A stretch of DNA of 64,000 nt from contig JAQSEB010000079.1 in NCBI GenBank assembly GCA_030063045.1, positions 992,001-1,056,000 of the forward strand, in the 5' to 3' direction. The notes under the pieces are model-generated. The model ran no database searches. It saw only the letters and a list, made by a program, of their open reading frames with translations, and was not told the origin of the DNA. Shown one piece after another: positions 24,662-37,120 of this stretch. This DNA is from Pratylenchus scribneri (lineage: Eukaryota; Nematoda; Chromadorea; Rhabditida; Pratylenchidae). Each line of letters begins with the position of its first letter. Within the stretch, counting starts at the first letter, position 1. The position numbers and the translations under genes are program-made.

Positions 24662-25003
24662 TCAATTATTTGGCACATTGACTAGCAACAAAGGCTGCTC
24701 AACGCTGTACAATAAAAGATCACAAAAAGAAAAATCATGATAATTGTGATCGTAAGTGATCTGTGAAGGGGATAAGGATAAAAATACATAAAATAACAAA
24801 AAATTTTTGAGACTAAAATTTTTCAAAGCCAAATTTTAAATAAAAACGACATGAATAAACAGGAAAAAAGCAATTCATAAAATTGAGAAATACCCATATT
24901 TTCTTGGGGACTTTAAATCCTTGTCACAATGTTCTGTCCCTCCACCGACGAAATTAATCGGCAAAAAGAAGAAAAATAATAAATAAATAGAATTTGAAAA
25001 CAT
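24662..25003 (-). pseudogene. array remnant: first and last exons only
   Basis: The signal-peptide exon begins at 25003 (ATG; core LLFFFLPINF, then GGGTEHCDKDL) and exon 7 lies at 24662-24760 (ITYDHNYHDFSFCDLLLY ... NVPNN). Exons 2-6 are missing, so about 4 kb has been deleted between them. The first exon has lost its donor and reads to a stop at 24875, giving a possible secreted peptide of 42 residues. Both ends are well conserved, so the deletion looks recent. Confidence 0.65.
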
Positions 25004-25444
25004 TTTCTAAAAATTGAATCAATTATTAATATAAAATAAAAATTTTAAAGATGATTTGAGTTAAATTAGGATAATTTTAGCATATAAAACTAAAAATTTA
25101 AGAATATTTAATTTCAAAAATTGATCTTTGAATTATGCTTTAATTTGATGAAATTCTTCAAAAAATAAAATAAAAATAGAAAAAATATTTAAAAAAAATA
25201 TAATTGTTCAATTGATGAATAAATGAAATGAAAGGACTTTTTAGGAGATAAATTTTTGCTTTTGAGATGACGCAATTGCAATTGGTGGATGGAAGACGAT
25301 GATTGGCTCGAAGATATTTTTATTTATTATTTAATTTGAAAAAAATGATGAATATAATCATTAATCTTTTATAATACAAGACTTGAATTTCTCTTAAAAA
25401 TCGACGCAATGTTTTTTAACATATAAAAAATGTTTTTATTATAG

Positions 25445-25523
25445 TTGGCAATTACATAGTTTTGCCATAAAATCATTGATTTCAAGGAATCTGCGGGGTC
25501 ATTGATTTCCTTTTTGATTGAAG
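25445..25523 (+). pseudogene. relic of the arrestin last exon (unit A5)
   Basis: It starts after ATTATAG with TTGGCAATTACATAG and runs to TTTTGATTGAAG. It is nearly identical to the relic at 19229, with a short insertion, as expected from the duplication of that block. The frame is lost. Confidence 0.6.
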
Positions 25524-25697
25524 TAAAACTGAAAAAATATGTATTTTAAAGATTATATGAAATGAATTTAAGTATTGGCCAATTTCAGACAAACTTATAA
25601 ATCGATATTAAAAATTGATTAATTAAAAATATAATCTTTATGCAAATTAATTCATTAAAAATGTTTATCAAAATTCATTTTTAAATTCATCCTTCAA

Positions 25698-28600
25698 TTA
25701 AGTACTTGGCACATTGATTAGCATGAAAGGCTTTTCAACATTGAACAATAAAAGGTCACACTCCGTATGATTATCATAAGTGATCTGTGAAAATGGAATA
25801 ATAAATATACATAAAATAACATATTTTAAATTTGTTTATTTAAATTTTAAATTGCTGAAACTGATCGATTTAAAATCATTATAAGGTAGGTCTACAATAA
25901 AATATTATATAATTTATCATCAAAAAAATTAAACTAGAAAATTTAATGCAATAGAGCTTGTTAAATTTAAAAATATTACTTAATTTGTCAACAAAAAATT
26001 AAATTAAATTAATTTAAAAAATTTTAAGATTAATCAAAGAGCATAGGTTTTGGAATTTTAGACAAATAGCCAAAAGTTTTGTAGCATGAAAATTACGAAT
26101 TTTCCATTACAGAAAATTTTTGATATTTTTTCGTAAATTGAATAATTATTCGATGCAATTGATTTTAAATATAAAATAATTTTAGAATAAGAGAAATGAG
26201 ATTTTTAATTTTTGTCGACACAAGTAAATTTTATTAAAATTATAAAATAAATTCAAATTAAAAAATATAAATAAATTAAAATAACACACAAGTAAATAAT
26301 TGTTGTGCCAATTTTTCATTGGAATTGTTTGAAATTTAACCAAAGTGTCTTCCCGCAGCAGAAAATTGACCAAAATATAGGCCCCACAATCAGCAGCAGG
26401 CAATTCCTGCAAGTGACATGGCAAAATCGAAATGTTCAAATGGAAATCGTGCGGCCAAGCATATATGAAATTTCCAGCATCCAGCGGTCCCTCCTCAATT
26501 TTTCGGCCACCATCGTCCAATTTATATTTGTAATTGATCAACATGATGTACTCTTCATTTTTACCCTTCCACCATTCTGTATTGTTATCCTTGAATTCCA
26601 TTTCCAGATGGAATGGAATGTGGCATTCGTTTCCCATAGCATCATTGTAAAAAAATAATTTAATTTTATTCACAAAATTACATTAATTTATACACAAATT
26701 TTTTCTGTGGGTATGTCATACCTCTCTAAATTAAATAAATCTAGATCCTTTTTAATCATAACCTGCCTAATCTCAAACCCCAAATAATTATTTTTAAGTT
26801 GTCAATTTTCGAAAAAAAAAATTTCAGAAATATGCCATAACATAAATTATAATATTTTTAAAAATTGATTTTCATTACTAAAGAGCTCATTCCAATAATT
26901 AAATGTCAATATAAATATATCTAGATAAATAAGTATGTCTATTTTTCCATTATTCCCTAGCTGATATAAAAATATATCTATCCAATAATGTATTTATAAA
27001 TTAATATAAAAGTAATTGTAAAACTCATCAAGCAATAAGAATGATTTCGATAGGATAATCCCTTTTCATCATGGATCAAATCAATTTTCAAAGTATTTTT
27101 GCCACCACAAAATGACAATCTTCCTCGAATTGAGGCAGTCATGTTCATAGGGAATTCGCATTTTTCCACATTTGGATCACAAAATCCACCAGTGTTTGGA
27201 CGTTCAAATTTGAATTTTGTTAGAAATGGAGCCAAATGCACCGTTTCATTGCGTGACCAAACAATGTCACCAATGGCCTTTAATTAAATTTAAATTTAAT
27301 TAAGGATACATTTATATAAACTTTAATCTATTTAATCTATGCTTCTAATATTTAAATTAATGAAATTATTGCAATAATGATTACAAATATTAAATTATGA
27401 AATTAAGTTATATTTATATATATATGAAATAATTTTGAGAATTGATTAATTTAATTCCCGGGAATTAAAGTTCAATGTAATTAAATTTGGTTAATTTTAC
27501 TACGAATATGATCTTTTGGACTTCGTTTATATTAGAAAAGAGACCTGAATTGTCACATTTCGAGCATCAAAATCGTAAGTATTTTGCGGCGATAAACTAT
27601 AGTAGTTTTTGTATTTCAGATTATTTTGATTATGTTGATAACTAATTTTTCTTTGATCATATTCTTCGAATTTGTAATAAAATGCAAATTCCATAGAATC
27701 GAAAACCTTCATTTTTTCATCGTAAGTGCTTGACCATTTGTTTATCTGAGAAAAAATATAAAAAATTTTACTTTTAGAAAATTTAAAAAACCGGGTTTTC
27801 TGTATTGAATGCCGTATACAATTTCACAATGCTACCAATCTTTTGTACGGTAAAATTGTAGGCCAAAAAATTTGTGCAATCCTTTCCTCCTAGAATTGCA
27901 TCCTTATCATATATCAACAGACGAATTTCCTTCCAATTTTCTTGAATTTTTGCTTCCAAGAAAAATCCATAGCCTGGCCCAAATTCGAAGTCCCATATTT
28001 TGCCTTCAGGAACAATAATAGGTGACGAATCGATGTTCTAATTTTTGATTATGACAAATTTAATTATAATTTATTTTTTGTAAAAATTTTTTATTCCTTT
28101 GATTTTTATTTTTATTTTTAGAGACAAATGTGAAAAAAAAATTTGATTTTCAATTGATAAATCAATCGAATTTCTAAAGGTTACAAAACATGGCCAACAC
28201 AAATTTCTTATAATCTCTCTCCTAAACCACTCTCATTATAGCATGCTAAAACATATCATCCATTTTTGTCACCCAAAAACTATGCTTTAATCTTAATGAA
28301 AGAATAAGGATAAATCTTTAAAAAAATGTTAAATGAAAAATGTATAAATTGCAAAAGATCAATGCTGGCAAAATACGTTTCCCGAGGGTGCATTTGCCCC
28401 CTTTTTAGGATTTTGCTATTTTTTTTTGACCCCGAGCCGATATAACCTCCCCCCCCCCCCCCCCCCCCCCCCAAATGCCCCTTTTTAATTTTCCTTTAAT
28501 GGGCCATTGGTTAGAAATTTTCCCATTTTTGACACTTTATAAAAATGCCCCCCCCCCAAATATGCGAAAATTGCAATTTTTATTCCAAATAAAAATTTTA

Positions 28601-29328
28601 CTTGGCATAATGAATCCGCAAAAAAGGCACCGTCATTGAGAATTTTGCTGAATTCTTCAACCATTTCCACATATTCCTCCTTGTATTGCAAGAAGAGTAA
28701 ATTGTTACAATTGTTGCCAAATTTGAAGCGAATTGCCGGCTTGGAAAAATTCCCATAAATTGCATTCAATTCCGATTGTTTAAATGATTTCAGAAAGTCA
28801 CTGAAAAGGTATAAATAAAATTATAAATTTATTAAAAATTTATTTTTAAATTTATTTTTTTGAAAAATTTATAATATAATGGCGAATACAAAAATATTAT
28901 TTTAATTCAATGGTTTTTTTATAAACCGATAGATCGTAAATTTCGATAGAATATAAATTGTAATAATTTATTCTCAAAATCAAAATTAAGTATATAGGAT
29001 ATAAAGCTGTTGAACCCGTTCACTTTAGCATTAGTTAAAACTAAAACAAACCATAATCACTAGATAAATCTCAACTATAGTTTTATCGATTGGTTGTTTG
29101 GTTTTTAATGGACTAGTATAAAACCATTGAATAGTCAAAAACTTTTAGGTTTTTTTACTGATTTATTTGTAATTTTAAATATTTCATATTTTATTTATTA
29201 TATTATTTTATTTAATTTTAAATTATTTACTTGATTTTTAAATCCTTGTCGCAATGTTCTGTCCCTCCACCGGCGTAATTAATCGACAAAAAGAAGAAAC
29301 ATAATAAATAAATAAAATTTGAAAACAT
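25698..29328 (-). CDS. secreted Cys-rich array protein, copy A5
   Basis: Exons are 29231-29328, 28602-28800, 27792-28037, 27545-27745, 27025-27277, 26290 to about 26636, and 25698-25784. All but one junction have GT-AG and matching phase, and the model would give about 476 residues. The signal peptide core is LLCFFFLSINYA, followed by GGGTEHCDKDLK. Family landmarks are present (RFKFGNNCNN, WDFEFGPGYGFFLEAKI, FCDPNVEKCEFPMNMTAS, FHLNISILPC). The problem is intron 5: where copy A4 has GATGCAG, this copy has GATGCTA, and no other AG in the right phase is visible. The C-terminus is NVPST rather than NVPNN. A run of 24 C lies in intron 2 (28449-28472). Confidence 0.7.
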
Positions 29329-29822
29329 TTTCTAAAAATTCAATCAATTATTAATTTACAATTTATTTTCTATATGATGTACCATTAAAAATTTTAAGCT
29401 TAATGGGTTAAAAATTATTTGAATTTGGTCAGAATTTACTATAGGATGCTGTGTAAAATTAATAAAATTCGATGATATTTAATTTAAAATATTTATTATT
29501 AAAATTTTGATGAAATTCTCCAAGAGAATAAATTAAAAATTAAAGGAAAAAATGATTTAAAAAAAATTTAAGCGTAGCGATAATTGTACAATTGATGGAA
29601 AAATTGAAATGAAATGTCTTTTTAGAGAGAAATTTTTTCTGTTGGAGTATTTTCGATTGGTGAAGGGATGGATGATTCGTTGGCTAGGGGGTATTTATTT
29701 AATTGAAATAAATGTTGATTAATCATTAAATAATTATACACGAGTGTGGGCTGTTGGGTGGCTGGGAATTCTATCAAAAAATGATGTGATGTTTTTAACG
29801 TATTTTTTATTTATTATTATAG

Positions 29823-29897
29823 TTGGCAATTAGTTGTGCTAGAAGATCATTGATTTTAGTGGGCTATGCAGAACATTGATGCCATTTTTGATTGAAG
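29823..29897 (+). pseudogene. relic of the arrestin last exon (unit A6)
   Basis: After ATTATTATAG the sequence TTGGCAATTAGTTGTGC ... CATTGATGCCATTTTTGATTG aligns with the arrestin exon around LNIGFAGG to MPVLIAA, including GATGCC and the GGGCTATGCAG/GGGATCTGCAG match. The frame is broken. Confidence 0.65.
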
Positions 29898-30073
29898 AGA
29901 AACTGAAAAATATGCTAAGAAATATTTTAATTTATATGAAATGAATTTATATATTATTGGTAAATTTCTGATTATAATTTCGATATTAAAAATTGATTAC
30001 TAAAAATTAAATTTTTATCCAAATTAAATTCAGTAAAAAATGTGTATCTAAAATTCCAATTGTAAATTCATCA

Positions 30074-33000
30074 TCAATTATTTGGAACATTGATTAGTAA
30101 GAAAGGCTTCTCAACATTATACAATAGAAGATCACAAGTTCGATACTTATCATAATCAAAATCATAAGTGACCTGCGAGAGTGGAAATAAGAATTGATAC
30201 AAATAGGAAAATAAAAATTTAATTTTGCCAAGTTAAATAAAATCTCAAAACCCACAAGCAAATAATTGTTTTGCCAATTTTTCATTGGAATCAATGGAAA
30301 AGTTTCCACATTATCTCGTTGTTGGAAAGTAACAAAAATATTTGCCCCACATCCGGCGGGTTGTTGTCGAAGGCATGGCAAAATGGAAATATTCAAATGG
30401 AAATCATCTTTTTGTGGTGATGAATGATGCAAATATCCACCATCCTCCGGTCCCCACTCCACTTTTTGGCCATTATCATTCAATTTATACCTGTATATAA
30501 TCCAGGTGTAAGAATTCGTATCCTCCCAATCTGTTATGTTATTCATGAATTCAATTTCCAAATGGAATGGGACTTGGCATTCATTGTTGGCATCGTCGTA
30601 AAAAAGGAAATAAGAAAATAAGATATTATTTCTAAACAGAAGTATTCCTGATTTTGAACACCTTATCACCAAATCTGCTTTAAAAACTGCCTATTTATCC
30701 TGTTATAGGGTGGTTTTATGAGAGCTCATTGAAAAAAATTATTTGAGAATTTTTGTTTAGTTTTTTATATTAGCCATATTAAATGAATACAAATATATCA
30801 CATTCACAATGGTACAAATAATGGCACCTCTCATTTAAATTTGATATAAATTAGATACGAAAATGATATGAAAAAAAATGTTTAAAAATAAATAAAAAAA
30901 AAAACAATAAAATATTTAAAGAAAAAAATTCCATTATTTGGAAAGAAAACAAAATCATATAATTGAAAAAGCAACAAAAAAAAACAAAATATTTATGAAA
31001 ATAAAAACAAATAAATATTTGGAAAAAGCAAAAAAGAAATGTTTATAAAAAAATTTCGGAAATTTGGACAAATAAATTTGATATATTTTTTTTACCAAAT
31101 TTTTATTTACTAATAATTTCAAATTCAAGGTGAATATTGTACCATACTGGACGTGACTATATTTGTACTTCCCTCTGCATATGGCCTTAACGTTCTAGCC
31201 CATCCGAATAATGTATTTTTAAATTAATGTAAAGTAAAACTTATCAAGCAATAAAAATGGTTTCGATCGGATAATCCCCGTACATCATGGATCAAATCAA
31301 TTTTGAATATAGTATTTTTTCCACCACAATAGGCCACTCTTCCTCGAATTGAGGCAGTCATATTCATTGGGAATTCACATTTTTCCACATTTGGATCACA
31401 AAATCCTCCATTATTTGGCCGTTCAAATTTATATTTTGTAAGAAATGGAGCCAAATGCAAAGTTCCATTTTGCCATCCCCAATCAATATCACCATCGACC
31501 TTTAAATCAAGTATAAATTCATTCAACAAAATATGGTAAATGAATACCTGAACTGTCACTTTTCCATCACCAAAAATGAGATCATTACTCAACATTTGAA
31601 AACTGATATTTTTGTTCTTCAAATATTGTTGATAGCGAATTGGTCCTTCCTCACTTCTTATTGAGTTTGTATTTGTATCCCCTTTTTAGGTCAAGAATCA
31701 TGATGCAAAAAGTAAATGGTCTGCCCTATGGATCATCAGGATTAGAAAACCCTATCTCTAACATCCATAGGTGGAGGGTACACCGGGCATGTTTTTGCAG
31801 CGCCGACAATTGCGGCCCTATTCATTAATAAAAAAAATTCATTATTAAAAAAAAATAAAATTACATAAAATTAATTAATTCAATTTATTTTTGTATCAAT
31901 AATATGCAATGAAAGGCAGGCGAAAATAATTATTGTTTACAAAATGAATTTATTTATGCGTTCCACCTAAAAAGGGGATTTAAAACATTTCAATTAAATG
32001 ATGTTTTAAATCGGTTTTTAACGGTTTTCCAATATCTTAAATCCAAAATTATAATTTGTTTTTAGGTTTAATCCTTATAAATTGAAGAAAACAAATTTCG
32101 ATTAACTTTATGCTAATTAATTTTTCTAATAATGAATTTTTTATCTTTAATTTTATTCATTATTTTTATAAAATCAGCGGCGCGGTAAAATTTATAGGGC
32201 CGCTCCGCAAAAATCTATGTCACAAAATATCGCAGTGATCCTTCGTTTTTTCCCCTTTTTTCTTTTTAATACAAAAAGGGGATACAAACCTAATATGTAC
32301 TCCATCATCATAATGTTCCTCAACAATTTGGTATCCATCGAATGTACAGTAAACTGCAAATTCCACGGTATCGAAATTCCGTTTTTTATTGTTCAATTTT
32401 CTTGTAGTTTCTAATTTCTATGAATTAAGGAATTTATAATTATATGCATATATTGAGAAATAATTTCTTAGAAAAACCTTTATCTATATAAAAACAAATA
32501 TTTTTTAAACTCAGTAAATGGAAAAATATTTATAATAATGCCATTTTAATATTTTTGAATTAAATTTGTCTTATTCAATTAAATCAGTTAAGATTATTTT
32601 AATTAAATTCATTTTATAGAAATGGCATACTTAATTAATATTTTGACTATTTATTTGCAATAATATAATAATATGAACAAATAATGCAGCATTTTTACTA
32701 TTTTTTATTTTCTCTTATCAAATATGAAAAACAAATCAAAACAGACCCCTCCTGCTGTATATATATAGGTGTTAAACAATGTCATCATGTTATCATTATC
32801 ATCATCTCTTTTCACTGTGAAATTCACCAATGCATCTTGGTTCAAAAAACTTATCCCTAGTGGTATTTTGCCCTCATTATGCATTAACAGATAGAATTCT
32901 TTCCAATTGTCGTGCATTTTTCCTTCCAAGAAGAATCCATGCCCCGGAGCGAATTCTACTTCCCAAACTATGCCATTTACTGCAGTAGGAGTTGGTGATG

Positions 33001-33974
33001 ATGATTGAATGTTGTTATTCTAATTATTAATTAATTTTATAATTGCATTTTAATAGATTTTTCTCACTTTCTGGGTTTTTATTTATTAATTTAATTTTAA
33101 TATTTATAAATTTAATATTCATTTTTTGGATCAAATTATGATGAACAATTAACTCCCTATAAAATTTCCTACTACTATTATCTATCCTAAGAAGGCCAAA
33201 ACATTATTAAAAATAATAAAAAAAAATATCCAAATAAATAAACCAAAAAATGACAATTAGTTTTATTCAATTGTTTTCATCCGTCATAATAAAAATTTAA
33301 ATTTTACCCGGCATGAATCCACAAAAAATGCACCATCACCGAGAATTTTGCTGAATTCTTCTACAATTTCACTAAATTCCTTCGTATAATTTAAGAGAAC
33401 TAAGTTGTTGCAATTGCTATCAAATTTGAAGCGAATTGCCGGCTTAAATAAATGTCCTTTAACGGCATTCATTTCATTTGGTTTGAATGATTTCAAAAAG
33501 TCACTGAAAAATAATAATAAAATTAAATATATTGTGAAATTTTTTTTAATTTAAAAAAAATTAATATTTTAGTGAGAAATAAAAAATTATGTAAATTTAA
33601 TTTTTTATTATCAAGCAAATTCTTTTAATTTGTCATAGAAGGGTATCGTTGAAACCAATTTTCATTCTTAATTCAAAAATTATTTTAGCATTTTTAACAC
33701 TAAATAAAATTCATTTCAATCAATTAATTTTATCAATTGATTATTTGTTTTTGGTCTAGGATGAATGATAAACCATTAAATTATTATAAACTTTTAGGCA
33801 TTTTCAATAATTTATTTCTAATTTTAAAAATTTCCATTATTTTTAATTTTGTAATTTAAATATAAATTGTTACATAATATTTAAATTCCCTTGACAATGT
33901 TCTGTCCTTTCAAAGGTGCAATTCATCGGCAAAAAGAAGCAAAATAATAATAAATAAATAAAATTGGAAAGCAT
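30074..33974 (-). CDS. secreted Cys-rich array protein, copy A6, with an extra intron
   Basis: Exons are 33874-33974, 33308-33503, 32747-33019, 32290-32417, 31548-31656, 31241-31499, 30256 to about 30647, and 30074-30172, for about 518 residues if the 30647 acceptor (AATCAG) is used. The signal peptide core is LLLFCFFLPM. Exon 4, single in every other copy, is split here by a 633-bp insert with inverted-repeat ends. Joining GVHI-R to SEEGPIRYQQ at GT-AG borders restores an unbroken exon 4 frame of 79 codons. Exon 6 has no AG at the position used in A4, but an upstream AG in phase would add about 20 hydrophobic residues. Other landmarks (RFKFDSNCNN, FCDPNVEKCEFPMNMTAS, FHLNISILPC, RTCDLLLYN) are intact. 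Confidence 0.7.
31657..32289 (-). mobile_element. inverted-repeat element acting as a new intron in copy A6
   Basis: On the gene strand the insert starts GTTTGTATCCCCTTTTT and ends near AAAAAGGGGATACAAA followed by TACAAACTCAATAAG. The ends are inverted repeats of about 16 bp. The 5' splice GT is the element's own first GT; the 3' splice AG is the last base pair of the short flank. Paralogous copies A1, A3, A4, A5 and A7 have no intron here. The interior contains GC-rich inverted words (GCGCCG, GGGCCGC) and no transposase frame. A target duplication is not clear (CATATTAG and TCAATAAG match at 4 of 8). Confidence 0.7.
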
Positions 33975-34385
33975 TTTCTAGAAATTAATTTTCAATGAAT
34001 TAAAAGTTTTTTTAAAAAAATTTTCTGTTTCTTTATTTCTACGAATTCAAATTCTAAAATTTTTTACAAATTATTTTTGGCTGTAAAAATTGAAAAATTG
34101 TATTTCATTTCAAAATTATTTTTTCAATAAAGTTTTGATTCGATGAAATTTTCCTAAAGCATAATAAATAAATAAAAGAAAATTAACCGAAATGAAAGAA
34201 AAAGAGAAAGTAATCGAAGGCTTTTTTAGAAAATGAATTTTCGCTGTTGTTTGAGAATTGATGATGATTGGATTAGTTAAATCAAAATTAATTCGAAAAA
34301 ATGATGATTAATCATTAATTATTCACAAATTCATTGGGCTGTCCTTCTAAAAATTGATAATTTCGTAAATGTTTTTATTGTATAT

Positions 34386-34469
34386 TGATCAATGGTTTTG
34401 TCGGAGGACCATTTATATTTATAGCTAAACCGAAAATATTATTCTGTAAATTTTATTGATTTATTTCAA
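34386..34469 (+). pseudogene. relic of the arrestin last exon, partner gene lost
   Basis: CAATGGTTTTGTCGGAGGACC, then ATAGCTAAACCG and GATTTATT, align with arrestin GGCTTTGCCGGAGGAAC, GCAGCCGAACCG and GATTTATT, with a middle deletion. It is the only relic without an adjacent family gene. The array unit that belonged here is represented only by the exon at 38861. Confidence 0.5.
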
Positions 34470-35317
34470 AAGTTCTTAGTCTCTGCTGATCAATCTATTC
34501 ATGCATTAATTTTCAATGTAATTAATTCAACTATATAAATCCTGGGTTAATCCCACATTTCAATTGTTTTTTTATAACAATAATACAATTATTTTCTTTT
34601 TAAAAAATTTATCTTGCCCGAAATGATTAAATGGAATGTTAAAAATTATTTTAAAAATGGATAGACAAATCCATCAATGTGACCACCGAAAAAAATAAAA
34701 AATTTCATCAACAATTTTTTTCAACTCATTTTTAACAAAGTTTGATTTGTTTCCAATCATCATAATTTCCATTTCAACATATCATCATTTGCTGCTGCAA
34801 AATTCAATCAGCATATTTCAGGATGTAGAAGATCCATCCTTCAAAAATTTTAAAATTATATTCTCAATTGACTTTGCTTAAATTTGAAAAAGACCCTCTC
34901 TGAAAGTATTTTATAATTTAAATATACAATTAATAAAAATGAAAGTCATTTCATGATAACCGGAATCTGTGGAATGCCATATATAAATTGATCAATATGG
35001 CAAGAATTTTAGAATGCCATATTTATTCTATTAGAAGCCCATGGGCTTATAAATTTCAGAGCCCTCCGAGATGAGGATTTTTTCAGAAATTTTAGAGACA
35101 AAAAATGCTTATTTCGGCCTAATTTCACTTCTAAATTGGTTAGTTTTGACATGAATTTTTCGGTGTGTGGGCTTCTATTAGAGTCTGGGCTTCTAATAGA
35201 ATAAATACGGTATTCAAATATTACTGAATTTTCAATTATCCTAATTAAATTCTCTTTTTTTTGCATTTTCTTTATGAATGCCTTTGTTCGCCAATTCATT
35301 CCAATTCCACATCCATA
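34470..35317. other. intergenic, no gene seen
   Basis: The stretch is AT-rich. A short GC-richer patch at 35030-35210 contains an inverted word (TTCTATTAGAAGCCCATGGGC against GGGCTTCTAATAGAATAAA), so it may be a small foldback of about 180 bp. Nothing coding was found. Confidence 0.45.
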
Positions 35318-35584
35318 TTACAAAAGTTTTACCCTGATTTTTTGGTGAGTAGCCTTTCGATGCGAAAGCCATTCTGAAAATGTGGAGAAAGTTTCTCCAC
35401 ATTTCCAGCATTTCCATCCACCATCTTCGTTATTTTCATGTTCTTGCTTGGCCGATTCATGTGCAAAAGTTTCAGAGCCATGGCTAAATTTATTATGTGC
35501 CGATTCAACTTCGCAAATAACGAAGAATAAAACGATAAAAGCAGATGCGATTGTAATGATGGAAAAATGGGAGATTGAGGACAT
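35318..35584 (-). CDS. small secreted protein with one C2H2 zinc-finger motif
   Basis: A single exon of 88 codons starts at an ATG with good context. Residues 1 to about 29 form a signal peptide (SIITIASAFIVLFFVICEV, cleavage near ESA). A short acidic linker (KQEHENNEDGG) leads to WKCWKCGETFSTFSEWL and SHRKATH, a C-x2-C-x12-H-x4-H zinc finger. A signal peptide in front of a lone C2H2 finger is unusual, since most such proteins are nuclear. In parasitic nematodes, secreted proteins with nuclear-type domains are candidate effectors; that role is inference. It lies inside a disrupted unit of the secreted array. Confidence 0.65.
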   Translation of the reverse strand: MSSISHFSIITIASAFIVLFFVICEVESAHNKFSHGSETFAHESAKQEHENNEDGGWKCWKCGETFSTFSEWLSHRKATHQKIRVKLL

Positions 35585-36455
35585 TTTTTGAAATTTGCTA
35601 AAAATATGGAAATTATTAATTAATATGCAGGAAAAAGGGAATTGGCTTAATCCAATTCAATTTATTAAATTTTTTAGGGAAATTATTGAGGTTTTTAAAA
35701 TTTTATTTTTGAGATTGGAATTGAATGAAATGATTGATTTTCCAAATCGCTTAAATATCAAAATATACCTCAATGAAATTGGGTGGAAATGAAAATATTG
35801 CCTCCTATCCTAAATCACATGCAGGATCCAGCAAAAATATTTTTGCAAAAACTGGACCATTTTCAGTTTCACCCAATTTATTCACGCTTAAGCCCTGGCT
35901 ACAGTCGTTCGCGTAAAAATTATATATCTTTTAAAAGCCAATACTTAATTTTTCAAAAATATATAAAATTTTTCAAAAAATTTTAAGTGCTTTAAAAGTT
36001 ATGCTTTGGCGATCATGGATTGCCCCAATTTCATCTATCCAATTGTTGAGCGCACAGAAATTTTTTAGGGGGCAAGGAAAATTTTTCAAAAAAATTATAA
36101 ATATTCTAATATATCGATACATTAATCTGGAAAAAATTTCAGATTTTTTTATTTTTAAATTTTTTCAAGTTATAAATTTTTTTAGGGTAAACGACGATGA
36201 AATGCTTGATTTTTAAAAATTCCTTTTCAGATTAAAAAAAATTAAAAAAAATTTTACATAAAAATTAATCACTTTATCATTTCCAGATAGTTTTAGAATT
36301 TTTCTATAAATTTTTTCAATATTTTTTTTATTGCGCATCTATACAATTTTTTTAAATAATAATTTCCTTCATTTCAAAAAATTTTAAAAAAATGTTGAAA
36401 AAATATGAGTGATTTTTGATAATGTTTTTTAATTTTTCTGAAAATTTCAGATTTT
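35585..36455. other. intergenic, no gene seen
   Basis: This is very AT-rich, low-complexity sequence with many TTTTTTAGG and AAAATTTTT words. No exon chain or clear repeat structure was recognised. Confidence 0.5.
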
Positions 36456-36499
36456 TTGGAGCATTCAGAGTGGAGATATAAATTTTTAAAATTTCCTAC

Positions 36500-36790
36500 T
36501 AGGGCAAAAACCCGAACGCCGAGCACAGACGAATTCAAAATTTTTGAATTCGTCTGGAGTCGAGTTCAGACACAGGCCCAGACGCGAGCGCGAACGATTG
36601 TAGCCACCTTCTCATCCCCGAGCGCGGACTCCGAGCACAGACGGCGAACACAGACTCAAGCCCCAGACCCAGACTCAGACGACTGTAGCCACCCAATCCG
36701 AACACCGAGCACAGACGAAATTTCGCCCTCTCATTTTCCCTTATCTTTTCCAGCACCAGACGCGAACGCAAACGACTGTAGCCAGCAGGG
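36500..36790. repeat. GC-rich degenerate tandem repeat, about 88-bp period
   Basis: Three spaced copies of a (G/C)(A/C)GAACGA(T/C)TGTAGCCA-like word occur near 36585, 36673 and 36763. They are separated by variants of CCGAGCACAGACG and CCAGACCCAGACTCAGACG. The GC content is far above the surroundings. A frame stays open across it, but its Arg/Thr/Gln-rich translation has the character of a repeat rather than a protein. Confidence 0.55.
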
Positions 36791-37120
36791 CTTTAATCAG
36801 AAAGAATCCGATATCCGACGTAAACGGAGGCCCAGTAAGCACATGCATTTGGCAAAAAATGAGCATTATTGAATCTGCTGATGTGGTTCTTTCCTTGTTA
36901 GCCCAATTACGGCTAATGAAGTCAACAAACTTGATCATTATTATTAAGGATTGGAAAAAATTGCAGCAAAGGCTCCTCCTCAAAATGCAATTTTCTCCCA
37001 TATTCACATTTTTCCGTCACATTCACATTTTTCCGTCACATTCACATTTTTCGCATATATGCCTTTCAATTATATGGTTTATGTGGCTAATTTATTATTC
37101 ACGCTTTATCAGAATCGAAA

